DNA of 64,000 bases from Ignavibacteriota bacterium (GCA_003151825.1 PLYO01000022.1:1-64000), one strand, 5' to 3'; shown: positions 16,341-25,641, counted from the first letter of the stretch. Translations and numbers: made by a program. The notes: generated by a model not told the origin, from the sequence alone.

Positions 16341-16979
16341 TTATCTGGCCATACCAGCATTCACGGTTATCGTAACCACCGCAGACTGCGCCCCGCTCGT
16401 GGATTTATAAGTAGCGGAAACGGTACCTTTGATAGCGCCCACGCCAGAGCCGTAGTAAGTGTTTGGCGTATTCGGTGTGTAGGTTACGCTGTCGAAGGGA
16501 ATCCAATTTGCGCCGGTCGCGACTGTTTTATAGAGCGGCACGATGATCGACCGCGCGCCGGCGGGAAGCGCAAGCACAGTATTATTGCTCACTACTGAAC
16601 AGTTGGGAAATGGGGAAGTCGAGGAAATCGCCGGGGCGTAGAGAACCTTGAATGAATCCACGCCCGTTGTTGCGCCCAACGTTGCGGTTTGGTTCGTGGT
16701 TGGGCCTGGATTGGTGATTTGCGTGAATCCAAACCACGCGGTATTACCGTTCGGCGACGCCGTGTCAACCGTCGTACCGCCCTGAAGCAGCTTCAGGAAC
16801 TGGAATTCAGCAGCGGGCTTGTTTCCGCAATAAAACACAAACGAAGAGTCCGGCTGGCCCGTAGGCCCGCTAATGGAATCGACGGCCCCCATTTTAGATT
16901 CGTTTTTCGAGCACCCCGAAATCGAAAGAGCACCCGCAAGCGCCACGAAAAGCACAGGTAAGAGAAGTTTACGTGTCAT
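16341..16979 (-). CDS. Hypothetical lipoprotein
   Basis: This 212-aa protein has a clear lipoprotein signal: a Lys/Arg start, a hydrophobic core and lipobox SISGC (Cys about 23). The mature part is rich in Thr, Ser, Asn and Gly and looks all-beta (SSFVFYCGNKPAAEFQFLKLL; WIPFDSVTYTPNTP), with two more cysteines that may pair. I do not recognise a family. A strong terminator follows its stop. It stands alone on the minus strand between the two rightward conflict-type genes, so a shared function with them is not indicated by orientation. Confidence 0.8.
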   Translation of the reverse strand: MTRKLLLPVLFVALAGALSISGCSKNESKMGAVDSISGPTGQPDSSFVFYCGNKPAAEFQFLKLLQGGTTVDTASPNGNTAWFGFTQITNPGPTTNQTATLGATTGVDSFKVLYAPAISSTSPFPNCSVVSNNTVLALPAGARSIIVPLYKTVATGANWIPFDSVTYTPNTPNTYYGSGVGAIKGTVSATYKSTSGAQSAVVTITVNAGMAR

Positions 16980-17206
16980 AGTTAAATTTGGTTAAAATGA
17001 TTGAAAAGAACATGAAATACCACATTGCCGAGCCGAAAACCGACCCCGGCGGCGGCGGAACAGCCGCCACTCGGATACAAATATACGACATTTTTTCCGG
17101 CGGCCGTGAAATCCGAGCGGCGCGGCCTGAAATTCCAGAGCAAGGATGTTTATTTGAAATTATTGTTACAACGAGCGAGCGTTATAATTTTCGTATCTTC
17201 GTATAA

Positions 17207-19210
17207 ATGGAAATCACCGAGAAGCACCGAGGACGCCCAGAACCGACCGCCGCAGCCGCCGGAATGAACGGCGCGCATACGAACGAGTCGGCGGTCGAGG
17301 AGTTCCTCGATTCGGAGCTTTCGGGCGCGCATCACGCGGCCTCGCATCTGCGCCCGTTCGGTATGCGGGATCTTGTCGAATCAGGCCCGCTGCCGCTCGT
17401 TATCGGAGTATCGGGCCACCGGGACTTGCGCGAAGAAGACATCCCGCATTTGGAACGGGTGGTGTTAAGCGAATATTCGAGTCTCAGAGCGCAATATCCA
17501 TCCACTCCGATCACGCTGCTCTCGGCGCTTGCCGATGGCGCGGACCGCCTGATGGCCCGCGTGGCGCTCGGAGCGGGAATGCGCCTCGCCGTCGTGCTGC
17601 CGATGCCCATCGATCTGTATGAGACGGATTTCGACGCCGAATCCATCGAGGAATTTCACGCGCTCCTCAGTAAGGCGGAATACTCGACCGAGCTGCCCAT
17701 TATGCCGGGGCTGATGCGCGAGGACATCCGCGAACATGGCATCAACCGCGAGCAGCAGTATGCGCAGGTCGGTGCGTACCTTGCCTCGCATAGCACCATC
17801 CTTTTCGCGCTCTGGGATGGCGTGAAGTTAGAAAAGATTGGCGGGACTTCGCAGGTCGTCCGTTACAAGCTCGATGGGATCCCGCAGCCATTTGCGCCGC
17901 CGAAGAGCGAGCTTGACGCGCCCGATCGCGGCCCGGTCTATCACATCGTGACGCCCCGCCGTTCGAACCCGCATCCAACGTCGCGCGCCTTTGCCGTGCA
18001 TCATTTGTTTCCCTCCGGATTTGCGTCGCATGCCGAAGCCGACAAGGCGAACCACGATATTTATTCCAGGATAGAAGCCTTCAACCACGACGCCATTCTC
18101 TATGCGGACGATCTGAAAGAGCACTTCCGCCAAAGCAGGGAATATATGTTCCCCGCCCATGCCCATCCCAAGCACCCCCACTCTCATAAAAAGCATCATA
18201 ACAGCCATGCTGCCACGAGCCAACATGCGGGAATGAGCCAACATACGGCGATGAGCAATGAGGACGTGATGCGCGAGCATGCCGGGATGAGCAATCATCC
18301 GGGCCAGACGCCATCGATGATGCAGGAAGACCTCGATTTTTACGCCATTGCCGACGTGCTTTCCCAGCGCTTCCAAAAGCGGACGAAAACGATAATTACG
18401 CTGCTGCTTACGTTCGTCTTTTTTGCGGCGCTCTTTTATGAAATGTATTCCGGTCTCTTCCAGGAGCCGGTGATGCTCGGGCTGTATCTCAGCATGTTCG
18501 TGTTTTCCTTTTTCTGCTATAGCTGGGCGGAGCGGAATGGTTACCAATCGAAATATCTCGATTACCGCGCTTTAGCCGAAGGGCTGCGCGTCCAATTTTT
18601 CTGGAAATTAGCCGGCATCGAGGACTCCGCCGCCGATTTCTATATGCGAAAACAGCGCAGCGAGCTCGACTGGATTCGCCATGCCATCCGCACCTGCACG
18701 ATTGGGAACACCCGGTTCGCAGGCCCAGGCTTGCCCGAGGAACAGGCGCTGGATCGGGAGCGGCTGGAGCTCGCGTTGAAATACTGGGTCGAGGATCAGG
18801 CGAAATACTTCGCCCGCGCCGCCCACCGCGACCACGAACGCCTACACGGGCACGAGCGGCAGATTACGTTCCTCTTCGGCGCCGCCCTTATTCTTGCCGC
18901 AGTGCAAGCGTTCGTTTTTAGAGAGCACAATGAATATTTGCTTCTGGGAATTGGCGTTTTTCCTGTTGCCGGCGCAGTCCTGCATAGTTGGCTGCAAAAA
19001 AATGCCTTCGCAGAAACCAAGCGCCAGTACGACCGGATGAGTGTGTTCTACCATCGCGCTACCGAGCATCTTCAAAAGCTCCTCGGCGAGAACCGTTTGG
19101 CCGACGCGCGCGCCTTCCTCGCCGAACTCGGCCGCGAAGCGCTCGCCGAAAACGGCGACTGGATTCTCATGCACCGCGACCGGCCACTTGAAGTGCCAAA
19201 GGGAGCTTGA
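17207..19210 (+). CDS. SLOG-SLATT membrane protein (nucleotide sensor-pore type)
   Basis: This 667-aa protein has an N-terminal Rossmann-like SLOG domain (residues about 60-240): PLVIGVSGHRDL, LLSALADGADRLMA, LAVVLPMP, and a STILFALWDG strand, the pattern of LOG/DprA-related nucleotide-binding proteins. A His- and Met-rich linker (about 317-366) follows. The C-terminal half has four membrane segments in two pairs (about 394-413, 425-441, 553-571, 577-595). The first pair is followed by the SLATT hallmark YLDYRALAEGLRVQFFWKLAG. SLOG-SLATT proteins are described in comparative genomics as nucleotide-sensing, pore-forming effectors of conflict systems. No cyclase or SMODS gene is visible nearby. 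Start ATG 17207; 17264 is an alternative. Confidence 0.8.
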   Translation: MEITEKHRGRPEPTAAAAGMNGAHTNESAVEEFLDSELSGAHHAASHLRPFGMRDLVESGPLPLVIGVSGHRDLREEDIPHLERVVLSEYSSLRAQYPSTPITLLSALADGADRLMARVALGAGMRLAVVLPMPIDLYETDFDAESIEEFHALLSKAEYSTELPIMPGLMREDIREHGINREQQYAQVGAYLASHSTILFALWDGVKLEKIGGTSQVVRYKLDGIPQPFAPPKSELDAPDRGPVYHIVTPRRSNPHPTSRAFAVHHLFPSGFASHAEADKANHDIYSRIEAFNHDAILYADDLKEHFRQSREYMFPAHAHPKHPHSHKKHHNSHAATSQHAGMSQHTAMSNEDVMREHAGMSNHPGQTPSMMQEDLDFYAIADVLSQRFQKRTKTIITLLLTFVFFAALFYEMYSGLFQEPVMLGLYLSMFVFSFFCYSWAERNGYQSKYLDYRALAEGLRVQFFWKLAGIEDSAADFYMRKQRSELDWIRHAIRTCTIGNTRFAGPGLPEEQALDRERLELALKYWVEDQAKYFARAAHRDHERLHGHERQITFLFGAALILAAVQAFVFREHNEYLLLGIGVFPVAGAVLHSWLQKNAFAETKRQYDRMSVFYHRATEHLQKLLGENRLADARAFLAELGREALAENGDWILMHRDRPLEVPKGA

Positions 19211-19422
19211 ACAATTACGAATGACAAATGAGGGGCCGGGCAATCCCCCATTCGTCATTGATTATTCCTTCACGAATATCACCGTTGCACTTCGCCGTAG
19301 TTCGGAAAACTATTTTTATCTTTGCGGCAACCCACGTGAGAAAATTATGGTTTGTAAAAGTCCACGGCCTTGCCGATAGGCTGCGGCTGCTTCTTAAATC
19401 TATCTCTTCAAACGATATTGGG

Positions 19423-20916
19423 ATGATACGATCACAACGAGTTCCATCGCTTGCGCTCACCCTTGCTACGCTGGTGTTACTGTCCGGGCTTTTTTCGGGA
19501 TGTTTTTTTTCGCGTATCGAAAGCCCCATCACGCGGACCGAGACCGATTATTACACGATCACCGATCGCGATACGACCACGCGCGAGATTGCGCACAATG
19601 CGCCCGGCGCCAGCACGGACAATGGCGTCATTTTCCCGTCTTCGCGCGAGACGCATGCCAATCGCAACACGCTTTCCCACGATTCGACGCATGACCGGGA
19701 TTACCCTAATTTCCTTCGCGCGGGCGGCATCGAAACCGCCGGACTCATCGGTTCTTCCACGATGAATGGTCTCGGTCCGGGCTTGTTTGGCGTCTATGCG
19801 CTGGCCAACAGCACGCAATTTCTTGCGACGTCATCCGGCGCGCCAGTCTCTGGAACGCTCTACAAACTCACGGACTCGCTCCATCCACAGAACACGAACG
19901 GGAGCCAACTATTCAAGGGCGAGCTAATTCGCTTCATGCCTTACGAATATCGTTTGCGCTGGTTCAACGACGCGCCTAATTGGACTCTGGGATGGAGCGC
20001 CTACGAATTCCTCGCGCAGGATGAAGACCGCAATCATTGGCTTCAGAGCTGGGGCACCAATATCTATCTTCGGCGCCGCGTCTATATTCGCGATCAAATT
20101 CCGTATGTCATTTTTTCGCCATTTTTTGGAGTGAGTGTTTATCCATCCGGATACATCAATGCCGGCGGCGAGTTGCAGCTTGGCTCGCTCGCGGGACTCA
20201 ATCTCCGCGCCTATGCCGGCTTTGCCGATGGGTTCAGCCAGTGGACGGGCAATAATAAAACAGTAGGATTCCCTTATATGGGGCTTGGCATGAGCGTACT
20301 CGATTTCACCAATCTCCCGGAAGAGACGGAACGCGAATGGAAGTATTACGCCTACACGGGAATCAATATCAATATTCTGGAAGCCTCTTTTTTTGTAACT
20401 TCTCCAAAAGATACGAGCATCTTGCAGAACTCGACATTTCCCTTCAATGCGGCGCAGGTCAAGCTGGCCAATGTGGAAATCCCGCTGCCGTTTGCCAATT
20501 ATCATTTTTGGGCGGGCACCTCGCTCGTGAACTGGATGGGCATGGGGTTTACCAATCAGGCAATTGGAATCCTGCCGCTCCGCATAGGTTACCGGCAATA
20601 TATTTTTGGAGAGGATTTAATGGTGGAACCTTTTGTCGAGTATAATTACTATCCCTCGAACGTCATCAATATCGGCGCGCGGCTCAAGCTCGATACCTGG
20701 ACGCATGAAAACATCGGCATTACTTTTGGCTATGCCTCCGGTTCGCCGGGAGCATTCTCGCCGCAGCTCTTGAATACCGGAGCCGAAGCACTGTCTCAAA
20801 ACTTCAGCACCGCCTATCTCGGAGTCACGCTGTTTCTCGGCGATTGGAATAAAACGCCGGAAACCATCCGTGCGCTGCACACGACCACCTCGGACGCATG
20901 GAGCAGCCAGCCGTGA
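19423..20916 (+). CDS. Hypothetical outer-membrane lipoprotein, beta-rich
   Basis: From ATG 19423 this is a 497-aa protein with a lipobox LFSGC (Cys about 26) after a typical hydrophobic signal; the open frame further upstream is not supported. The first 80 mature residues are Asp/Thr-rich and polar. The rest alternates aromatic and polar residues as in beta-barrel proteins (LRWFNDAPNWTLGWSAYEFL, YRQYIFGEDLMVEPFVEYNY, FSTAYLGVTLFLGDW). I do not recognise a family. The next lipoprotein gene overlaps its stop codon, so the two are one operon and probably act together at the outer membrane. Confidence 0.8.
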   Translation: MIRSQRVPSLALTLATLVLLSGLFSGCFFSRIESPITRTETDYYTITDRDTTTREIAHNAPGASTDNGVIFPSSRETHANRNTLSHDSTHDRDYPNFLRAGGIETAGLIGSSTMNGLGPGLFGVYALANSTQFLATSSGAPVSGTLYKLTDSLHPQNTNGSQLFKGELIRFMPYEYRLRWFNDAPNWTLGWSAYEFLAQDEDRNHWLQSWGTNIYLRRRVYIRDQIPYVIFSPFFGVSVYPSGYINAGGELQLGSLAGLNLRAYAGFADGFSQWTGNNKTVGFPYMGLGMSVLDFTNLPEETEREWKYYAYTGININILEASFFVTSPKDTSILQNSTFPFNAAQVKLANVEIPLPFANYHFWAGTSLVNWMGMGFTNQAIGILPLRIGYRQYIFGEDLMVEPFVEYNYYPSNVINIGARLKLDTWTHENIGITFGYASGSPGAFSPQLLNTGAEALSQNFSTAYLGVTLFLGDWNKTPETIRALHTTTSDAWSSQP

Positions 20917-21482
20917 AAAATCTCTGCGCCCATATTGGAATTCTCTTCATCATGGCTTTTGCCGTTGGATGCCATCCGTATGAATTCTCCATGGGTGGGC
21001 CGCACGTCGTAAGCTGTGAAATTCTTACTTCGCTGCCAGGGGTCGATCATAGTATCGAGATGGCAACGCTACGCGACACCGCCGCCATTGACCTTAGTTA
21101 TTATGGCGCCACGCAATATCTTATTACGATGGGTGTGCGGCTGCGGCATGGGGAAGGATTCCGAATTCTCGTGCGGCCCGTCGTCGAGGCCCGCGATGTT
21201 CGCGATTCCGGTATTATTGTAACCGCGACCCAGTCCTACGTATCGCTGGATTCCGGACATCACCGGTTTCTTACGCGGCCCGATGTGACCGTTGCTCCCG
21301 ATCAGATTATCCATGTGGCGCTGCTTTCGGAGAACAACTACATGCAAGTTGTGCTCGATTGCGATACCGTCTTTCGCGGATGGACCAAGCTCAAGGAATC
21401 GGACGATGTAGTCGTGCAGGCGCTTCAGGGAAGCGAAGTCGAAGTGATTCAGCCCGATTGGGCCGGGCTGCCGGATAGGTAG
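20913..21482 (+). CDS. Hypothetical lipoprotein
   Basis: This protein is about 189 aa if translated from GTG 20913, which overlaps the upstream stop (GTGA) and has GGAG nine bases before it. ATG 20898 would add five residues. The signal peptide ends in lipobox FAVGC. The mature protein is beta-rich (MGVRLRHGEGFRILVRPVVEA; IIHVALLSENNYMQVVLDCD) without a motif I recognise. It is coupled to the larger lipoprotein upstream. The gene ends 22 bp before the convergent M28 peptidase gene. Confidence 0.75.
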   Translation: MKNLCAHIGILFIMAFAVGCHPYEFSMGGPHVVSCEILTSLPGVDHSIEMATLRDTAAIDLSYYGATQYLITMGVRLRHGEGFRILVRPVVEARDVRDSGIIVTATQSYVSLDSGHHRFLTRPDVTVAPDQIIHVALLSENNYMQVVLDCDTVFRGWTKLKESDDVVVQALQGSEVEVIQPDWAGLPDR

Positions 21483-21504
21483 ATAGGACATACTTCCAAA
21501 TTTG

Positions 21505-23616
21505 TCAAAGCGCATCGAGGCGCTGCGTAACGTCCTCAAGTATTTTCGTGGCTTTCGTGACGGCGCGAATGAGCTCGATGGTCGCACGATTTGCCTCATA
21601 CCCGTTTTTGCCGCGAAATGCAACGCTGAGCGCCGGAAGTTCGAGATCGGCATAGCCATTATCGGGATCGGCGAGGACAAGCATATTCCGTTCCCATTTA
21701 TCGAAGAACAATCCCTCCGGCGCAGTGAAGGCAAATCCGACGGATCGCAGTAATTGGTTCACCGAATCCGCAAGCGCAGGATTTTGAATGAGAGGAGAAT
21801 TTTCTGAAAGTCCTTTTTTGTCGCGCGCTTCGGTAAATTGTTTGCTCGCGGCTATCAATGTGTCGATAACGTTTTCGAGAGGCCCGAAACCGGAGGAATC
21901 GTGCATGTTTTTCATTGCGAGAACTTTTTCATGCTGCACGGCAGTGAGAAGCCACTGTCCCAGCGCGGTAAAATTGAGTGGCAGCACATCGGCATTGGCA
22001 AGGCGCATCGCTTCGACCGCCGCAAATTGCGAAGATGCCGCGTGATACCGAAAACTGGAATCGCCGAAGTGCATTGTCCACCCGATGTTATCGTGATTGG
22101 AATGATACTGCCCGAACGGCCCGCCAAAGCCATGTTCCAGCGATGGAATTCCGAGGTGATTGTAAAAAGCCGAGAAATCGCTCCCGCCGCCGAGAAGCCC
22201 GATCTCCGGTTGCGCCACCTCACCATCTCTTTTCGGAGCACGCTCCATCCATTTATCATAGACTGGGTTCCCACTCCCATCCAAAACCGATTTACTTACT
22301 TCATACACGAGAGAGCGCAGCATTGGATCGGCTCCCGCCGAGAACGAAGTACCCGTCGCGCACTCATCCTGATTGATATAGGCGATAGCTTTTGCGCCGA
22401 GTTCCTTCTCCAATTGCTCGACCCACTCCGTCGAGCCGAGGAGCCCCCATTCTTCCGCATCCCACGTAACGAACATTACCGATCGCTTCGGACGAATTCC
22501 TTCCTTTTGCAGTTTCGCAAATGCTTCTGCCGCCGCGACGGAACTCGCGCAGCCCGAGGCATTATCCTCCGTTCCATAGCACCAGGCGTCGCGGTGTCCG
22601 CCAATGATGATCCACTCATCGGGCCAAGTCGAACCCTGGACAGTCGCGACGGTATTCCATATTGGCTTCAATCCCGTATCGCATTCGACGTGCAGCTTTA
22701 CCTGCACACTCCCTCTATTCGTTCCTTCGATGTGATAACGAAACGCAAGGCCGCCCTGCCAGCTCGAATTCGGAATATCGTGACCGTGCATTGTGCCGAG
22801 AATTTCCTGCGCGATACCATAGGAAATTGGAATGACGGGAATTTTTGGAGTAGGATACATCGAGTCCGCCGAAACACGCCGGGCTCCGGGAACCGAAGCG
22901 TAGCCGGGGGTGGTCGGGTCGCCGTGGCCGTTATAAACGCTGCCCCGTTGCACGCCGCCGCTCGAACGCATCGGGCCGGCGGGATACACGTCCCCTTCAT
23001 CATAGCCATCGCCGGAGGGATCGGAATAAATGAGCAGCCCCGCCGCGCCATGCAGTTCGGCAAGCTGCGCCTTGATGCCTCGGTAACTTTTGCCATATCG
23101 CGCAATCACGATCTTGCCCTTCACGCTGATATCCAAGCTGTCGAGTACATGATAATCCTCATGAAGGCCATAGTTCACATAGACTACATCGCCGCTTACC
23201 GTTCCCGGCGCGGAATAGCCGTTGACCCACGGATACTCTTTGCCATCCGGGTCGAATGCCGTTTTATCTTCATGGAGATCGAATGTTTTCTTTACCGGAG
23301 CGAGCATTTCGAGCGAAGAACTTTTTGCAAGCGGAATATCGACTTCGTAAGGATACACCTTCGTCGAAAGCCCCGCTTTTTTCCAACGGTTTAGGACATA
23401 ATCTCGTGTGACGGCCTGGGCAGGAGTTCCGGCAACGTGAACTTCTTTGCTGATCGCGGTAACGATGGCGCGGAGTGTATCGGGCTTTATTTCATCCACG
23501 AGCCGCTTTTCGATAGCAAGCTCGGCGCGTTGGCTTGCGGGACTAAAGCCCGTCATTTGTGCCCGCGCAATCGTAGGTGAAATCGCTGCGAGAACCCAAA
23601 GGATTACGAACATCAT
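21505..23616 (-). CDS. M28 family metallopeptidase (glutamate carboxypeptidase II-like)
   Basis: This 703-aa exported peptidase starts at ATG 23616 (or 23613), directly before the signal peptide MFVILWVLAAISPTIARAQ. It contains a PA-type insert (about 150-250, with GLLIYSDPSGDGYD), then the M28 core. The two-zinc ligands are visible in order: GGHRDAW, GTEDNASG, WDAEEWG, NQDECAT and YHSNHDN. A C-terminal helical domain like the transferrin-receptor dimerisation region follows. It removes N- or C-terminal residues from peptides in the periplasm or outside. The upstream open frame is translated from a palindromic repeat and is not part of the protein; the repeat abuts or overlaps the start codon. 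Confidence 0.9.
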   Translation of the reverse strand: MMFVILWVLAAISPTIARAQMTGFSPASQRAELAIEKRLVDEIKPDTLRAIVTAISKEVHVAGTPAQAVTRDYVLNRWKKAGLSTKVYPYEVDIPLAKSSSLEMLAPVKKTFDLHEDKTAFDPDGKEYPWVNGYSAPGTVSGDVVYVNYGLHEDYHVLDSLDISVKGKIVIARYGKSYRGIKAQLAELHGAAGLLIYSDPSGDGYDEGDVYPAGPMRSSGGVQRGSVYNGHGDPTTPGYASVPGARRVSADSMYPTPKIPVIPISYGIAQEILGTMHGHDIPNSSWQGGLAFRYHIEGTNRGSVQVKLHVECDTGLKPIWNTVATVQGSTWPDEWIIIGGHRDAWCYGTEDNASGCASSVAAAEAFAKLQKEGIRPKRSVMFVTWDAEEWGLLGSTEWVEQLEKELGAKAIAYINQDECATGTSFSAGADPMLRSLVYEVSKSVLDGSGNPVYDKWMERAPKRDGEVAQPEIGLLGGGSDFSAFYNHLGIPSLEHGFGGPFGQYHSNHDNIGWTMHFGDSSFRYHAASSQFAAVEAMRLANADVLPLNFTALGQWLLTAVQHEKVLAMKNMHDSSGFGPLENVIDTLIAASKQFTEARDKKGLSENSPLIQNPALADSVNQLLRSVGFAFTAPEGLFFDKWERNMLVLADPDNGYADLELPALSVAFRGKNGYEANRATIELIRAVTKATKILEDVTQRLDAL

Positions 23617-23712
23617 TGCGAGGAGTCCCGGAGGGACGACGACGCAATCCGTTGAGATTACAGTTGCTCTCACGGGATTGCTTCGTCGCTCCTTCGTCGC
23701 TCCTCGCAATGA
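23614..23712. repeat. Palindromic repeat overlapping a start codon
   Basis: CATTGCGAGGAGTCCCGGAG and the facing CTCCTTCGTCGCTCCTCGCAATG form the ends; GCAATCCGTTGAG / CTCACGGGATTGC form the inner arms. This is the widespread ATTGCGAGGAGCGACGAAGCAATCC type of bacterial palindrome. Its left end supplies the CAT that is the start codon (minus strand) of the M28 peptidase gene. Confidence 0.8.
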
Positions 23713-23757
23713 CGTTCTTGAAAATGGACTAATCAGAAGTTCCTAAAATCGGGATGG

Positions 23758-24495
23758 CTACTTAATCGTAATGAGCTTCGAGGAATGCGCCAGTGAGTGC
23801 GATTGGAGATCGGTCGCTTCGAGACGCAGGATATACGAACCTTTCTGTAACGCTTTGCCGATGTCCGATTTCTCGTCGAAAGGAGTCTCGTAATAGCCGG
23901 CTGTTTTCACGGCTTCGAACGGGAAATTGCGGACAATTTTGCCCATCATGTTTTCGAGCGTGAGATGAACGGTCCCGCGAGTTTTGAGTCCAAACTGGAA
24001 CGTCCAATGGTGCTTCTTATAGTGGACTTCCGTGATGCCCGTCTCTTTGGGAACTGGCACAACCTCCGGCGGCGCCACGCCACGTCCCGAGACCTTGAGC
24101 GGAACCGTATCGCCCTGAAAAATTGCGAGGACCTCGCTTTGATACGGCTTGACTTCATCGGCCTTAAAACAGAGGTTCAGGTAAAAGGTCGTGTTCGCGC
24201 CAATGGTGAGCGGCATCATCTCCTGCGCCGGCGAGGTGACGTAAAAATGTTTGGGGTCGAGCGATTTTAGTTGCGTGAGCAGGCGTGGGTGGTCGGTCGT
24301 GTTATCGATCGCAATGTTGACGCAATTTTCGATGCCCGTGCTTTGCGGCGCAAACGAAAGCTCGGCGCGCTCGAAGGCCAGCGTGCCACCCTCGCCGGCG
24401 AGCGGGAGCGGCGGCGTAGTATGCTCGAACTGCGCGCGCGTAGCGCTTGCGAAAAATAATAGTATAACGGCGAGAAACGCGGACTTAGAGATCAT
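23758..24495 (-). CDS. T9SS-exported Ig-like protein
   Basis: This 245-aa protein has a signal peptide starting MISKSAFLAVILLFFAS and ending ATRAQ; start ATG 24495 was chosen to place it at the N-terminus. The mature part begins with PPLPLAGEGG, encoded by a small GC palindrome, then a DUF1573/HYDIN-like Ig domain (ELSFAPQSTG ... VNIAIDNTTDHPRLLTQL ... VPLKVSGRGVAPP). The C-terminal about 80 residues look like a type A T9SS sorting tail (FQFGLKTRGTVHLTLENMMG, KGSYILRLEA, ending KLITIK). It is probably secreted and surface-attached. It follows the M28 peptidase gene on the same strand upstream of it, 45 bp away from the repeat. Confidence 0.75.
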   Translation of the reverse strand: MISKSAFLAVILLFFASATRAQFEHTTPPLPLAGEGGTLAFERAELSFAPQSTGIENCVNIAIDNTTDHPRLLTQLKSLDPKHFYVTSPAQEMMPLTIGANTTFYLNLCFKADEVKPYQSEVLAIFQGDTVPLKVSGRGVAPPEVVPVPKETGITEVHYKKHHWTFQFGLKTRGTVHLTLENMMGKIVRNFPFEAVKTAGYYETPFDEKSDIGKALQKGSYILRLEATDLQSHSLAHSSKLITIK

Positions 24496-24906
24496 GCCGT
24501 GGTAAACGATGAGGCTGCGCGCTCGGTTCGGGGAGGATGGGTGGGCGGGAATGCCCATTCAGAGCGTCCGGCGCGCGGGATGCCCGAGAGGGCGGGCATC
24601 CTGCGGCAGGAAGCATCGCTATGGGCGATGCGCGCTCATTGTGCTATCGAATAATAGATTGCCATGGAGGTCACCCGCCGTTTTGTGCTGAGGGTAGAAA
24701 GCGGCATTTCTTTCTTTAAGAAAGTCGTGGCTTTCCGAAGGGTAAATATTCACTACTTTGCTCACAATGAGAACCAAAGCTTTCAGGATTTTGCTTACGG
24801 TGCACACTTTTAGCACCCAGGCTTCGGCTTTGGGTATTCATTCCACCAGCGCTGTTGGGCACTGCTCCATTTGGGGACGTAAGTGTGCGGCGGCTGATAG
24901 AACATT
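24496..24906. other. Divergent intergenic region with palindromes and rplY leader
   Basis: There is no gene here. GGATGCCCG...CGGGCATCC (24580-24602) and GCATCGC...GCGATGC (24618-24634) are small palindromes. Bases 24818-24839 form a hairpin with a TTCG loop (ACCCAGGC TTCG GCTTTGGGT) about 70 bases before the rplY start, which could be part of an autoregulatory leader. Promoters for the divergent genes at 24495 and 24907 must lie here. Confidence 0.4.
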
Positions 24907-25632
24907 ATGTCAGAACTTACGATTAACGCGGAATCGCGCAAGAAATTAGGCGGGTCGTCCGCGCTTCAGCTTCGGCAAAAGGGGCGGGTCCCCGGAATTC
25001 TTTATGGCCACGGCGAGCCGAGCATTCCCTTCCATGTGAAAGAGCTGGATCTTCGTCCGCTCATCTTCACGAACGAAACGCATACCATCAGCCTGAATCT
25101 CGATGGTCAGCCGCAGCGCTGCGTCTTGCGCGAAGTGCAGTTTCATCCGGTGACCGACCGGGTGAGCCATATCGATCTTATCCTCATTCATGCTGATGAG
25201 AAAATCCGGATCGATGTGCCGGTGAGCCTCGTCGGCACCGCCGCCGGCGTGAAAGATGGCGGCATTATGGATTTTTCGCTGCATAAGCTTTCGATCGAGG
25301 TGTTGCCGGACAAAATTCCCGAGCATATCGAACTCGATATTAGCAATCTGAAAATCGGCCATTCGCTCCATGTGAGCGATTTGCCCGCGAATGCAGATTA
25401 CACCATCGCCACCGATTCCCATGCGGTGATCGTTACCATCGCCGCGCCGAAGGCTGCGGAAGAAGTTGCCGTGGTGGCCGATGCGGTCATCGCCGAGCCG
25501 GAGCAAATCAAGGCCAAGGGCAAGAAGGATGAAGAGGAAGCTCCTGCCGCTGAAAAGGGTAAGACTGCCGCTGCCGAGAAAGGCAAACCTGCCGCTGAAA
25601 AGGGTAAACCTGCTGAAAAAGGAAAGGCTTAA
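24907..25632 (+). CDS. rplY: 50S ribosomal protein L25 (CTC family, long form)
   Basis: This 241-aa protein is the two-domain TL5/CTC form of bL25, which binds 5S rRNA in the central protuberance. The N-terminal domain has SRKKLGGSSALQLRQKGRVPGILYG and the typical LREVQFHPVTDRVSHIDL. The C-terminal beta domain runs KIRIDVPVSLVGTAAGVKDGG ... LPDKIPEHIELDISNL. The last 50 residues are a Lys/Ala/Glu/Pro-rich tail with AEKGKPA repeats, usual for this family in Bacteroidota. The pth gene follows 73 bp downstream, separated by a perfect palindrome, a common rplY-pth order. Confidence 0.96.
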   Translation: MSELTINAESRKKLGGSSALQLRQKGRVPGILYGHGEPSIPFHVKELDLRPLIFTNETHTISLNLDGQPQRCVLREVQFHPVTDRVSHIDLILIHADEKIRIDVPVSLVGTAAGVKDGGIMDFSLHKLSIEVLPDKIPEHIELDISNLKIGHSLHVSDLPANADYTIATDSHAVIVTIAAPKAAEEVAVVADAVIAEPEQIKAKGKKDEEEAPAAEKGKTAAAEKGKPAAEKGKPAEKGKA

Positions 25633-25641
25633 ACTTGCGAA

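Noticed and set aside
17940-17980. tRNA-like TTCGAACCC motif
   Set aside because: Lies inside the SLOG-SLATT coding region and no acceptor or anticodon stems can be drawn around it; no tRNA was found in the window.
21838-23394. 518-codon frame opposite the M28 peptidase gene
   Set aside because: The opposite strand has all M28 zinc ligands; this frame lacks motifs and is a shadow.
23617-23709. 31-residue N-terminal extension of the M28 peptidase
   Set aside because: Encoded wholly by a palindromic repeat; the signal peptide begins at 23616/23613.
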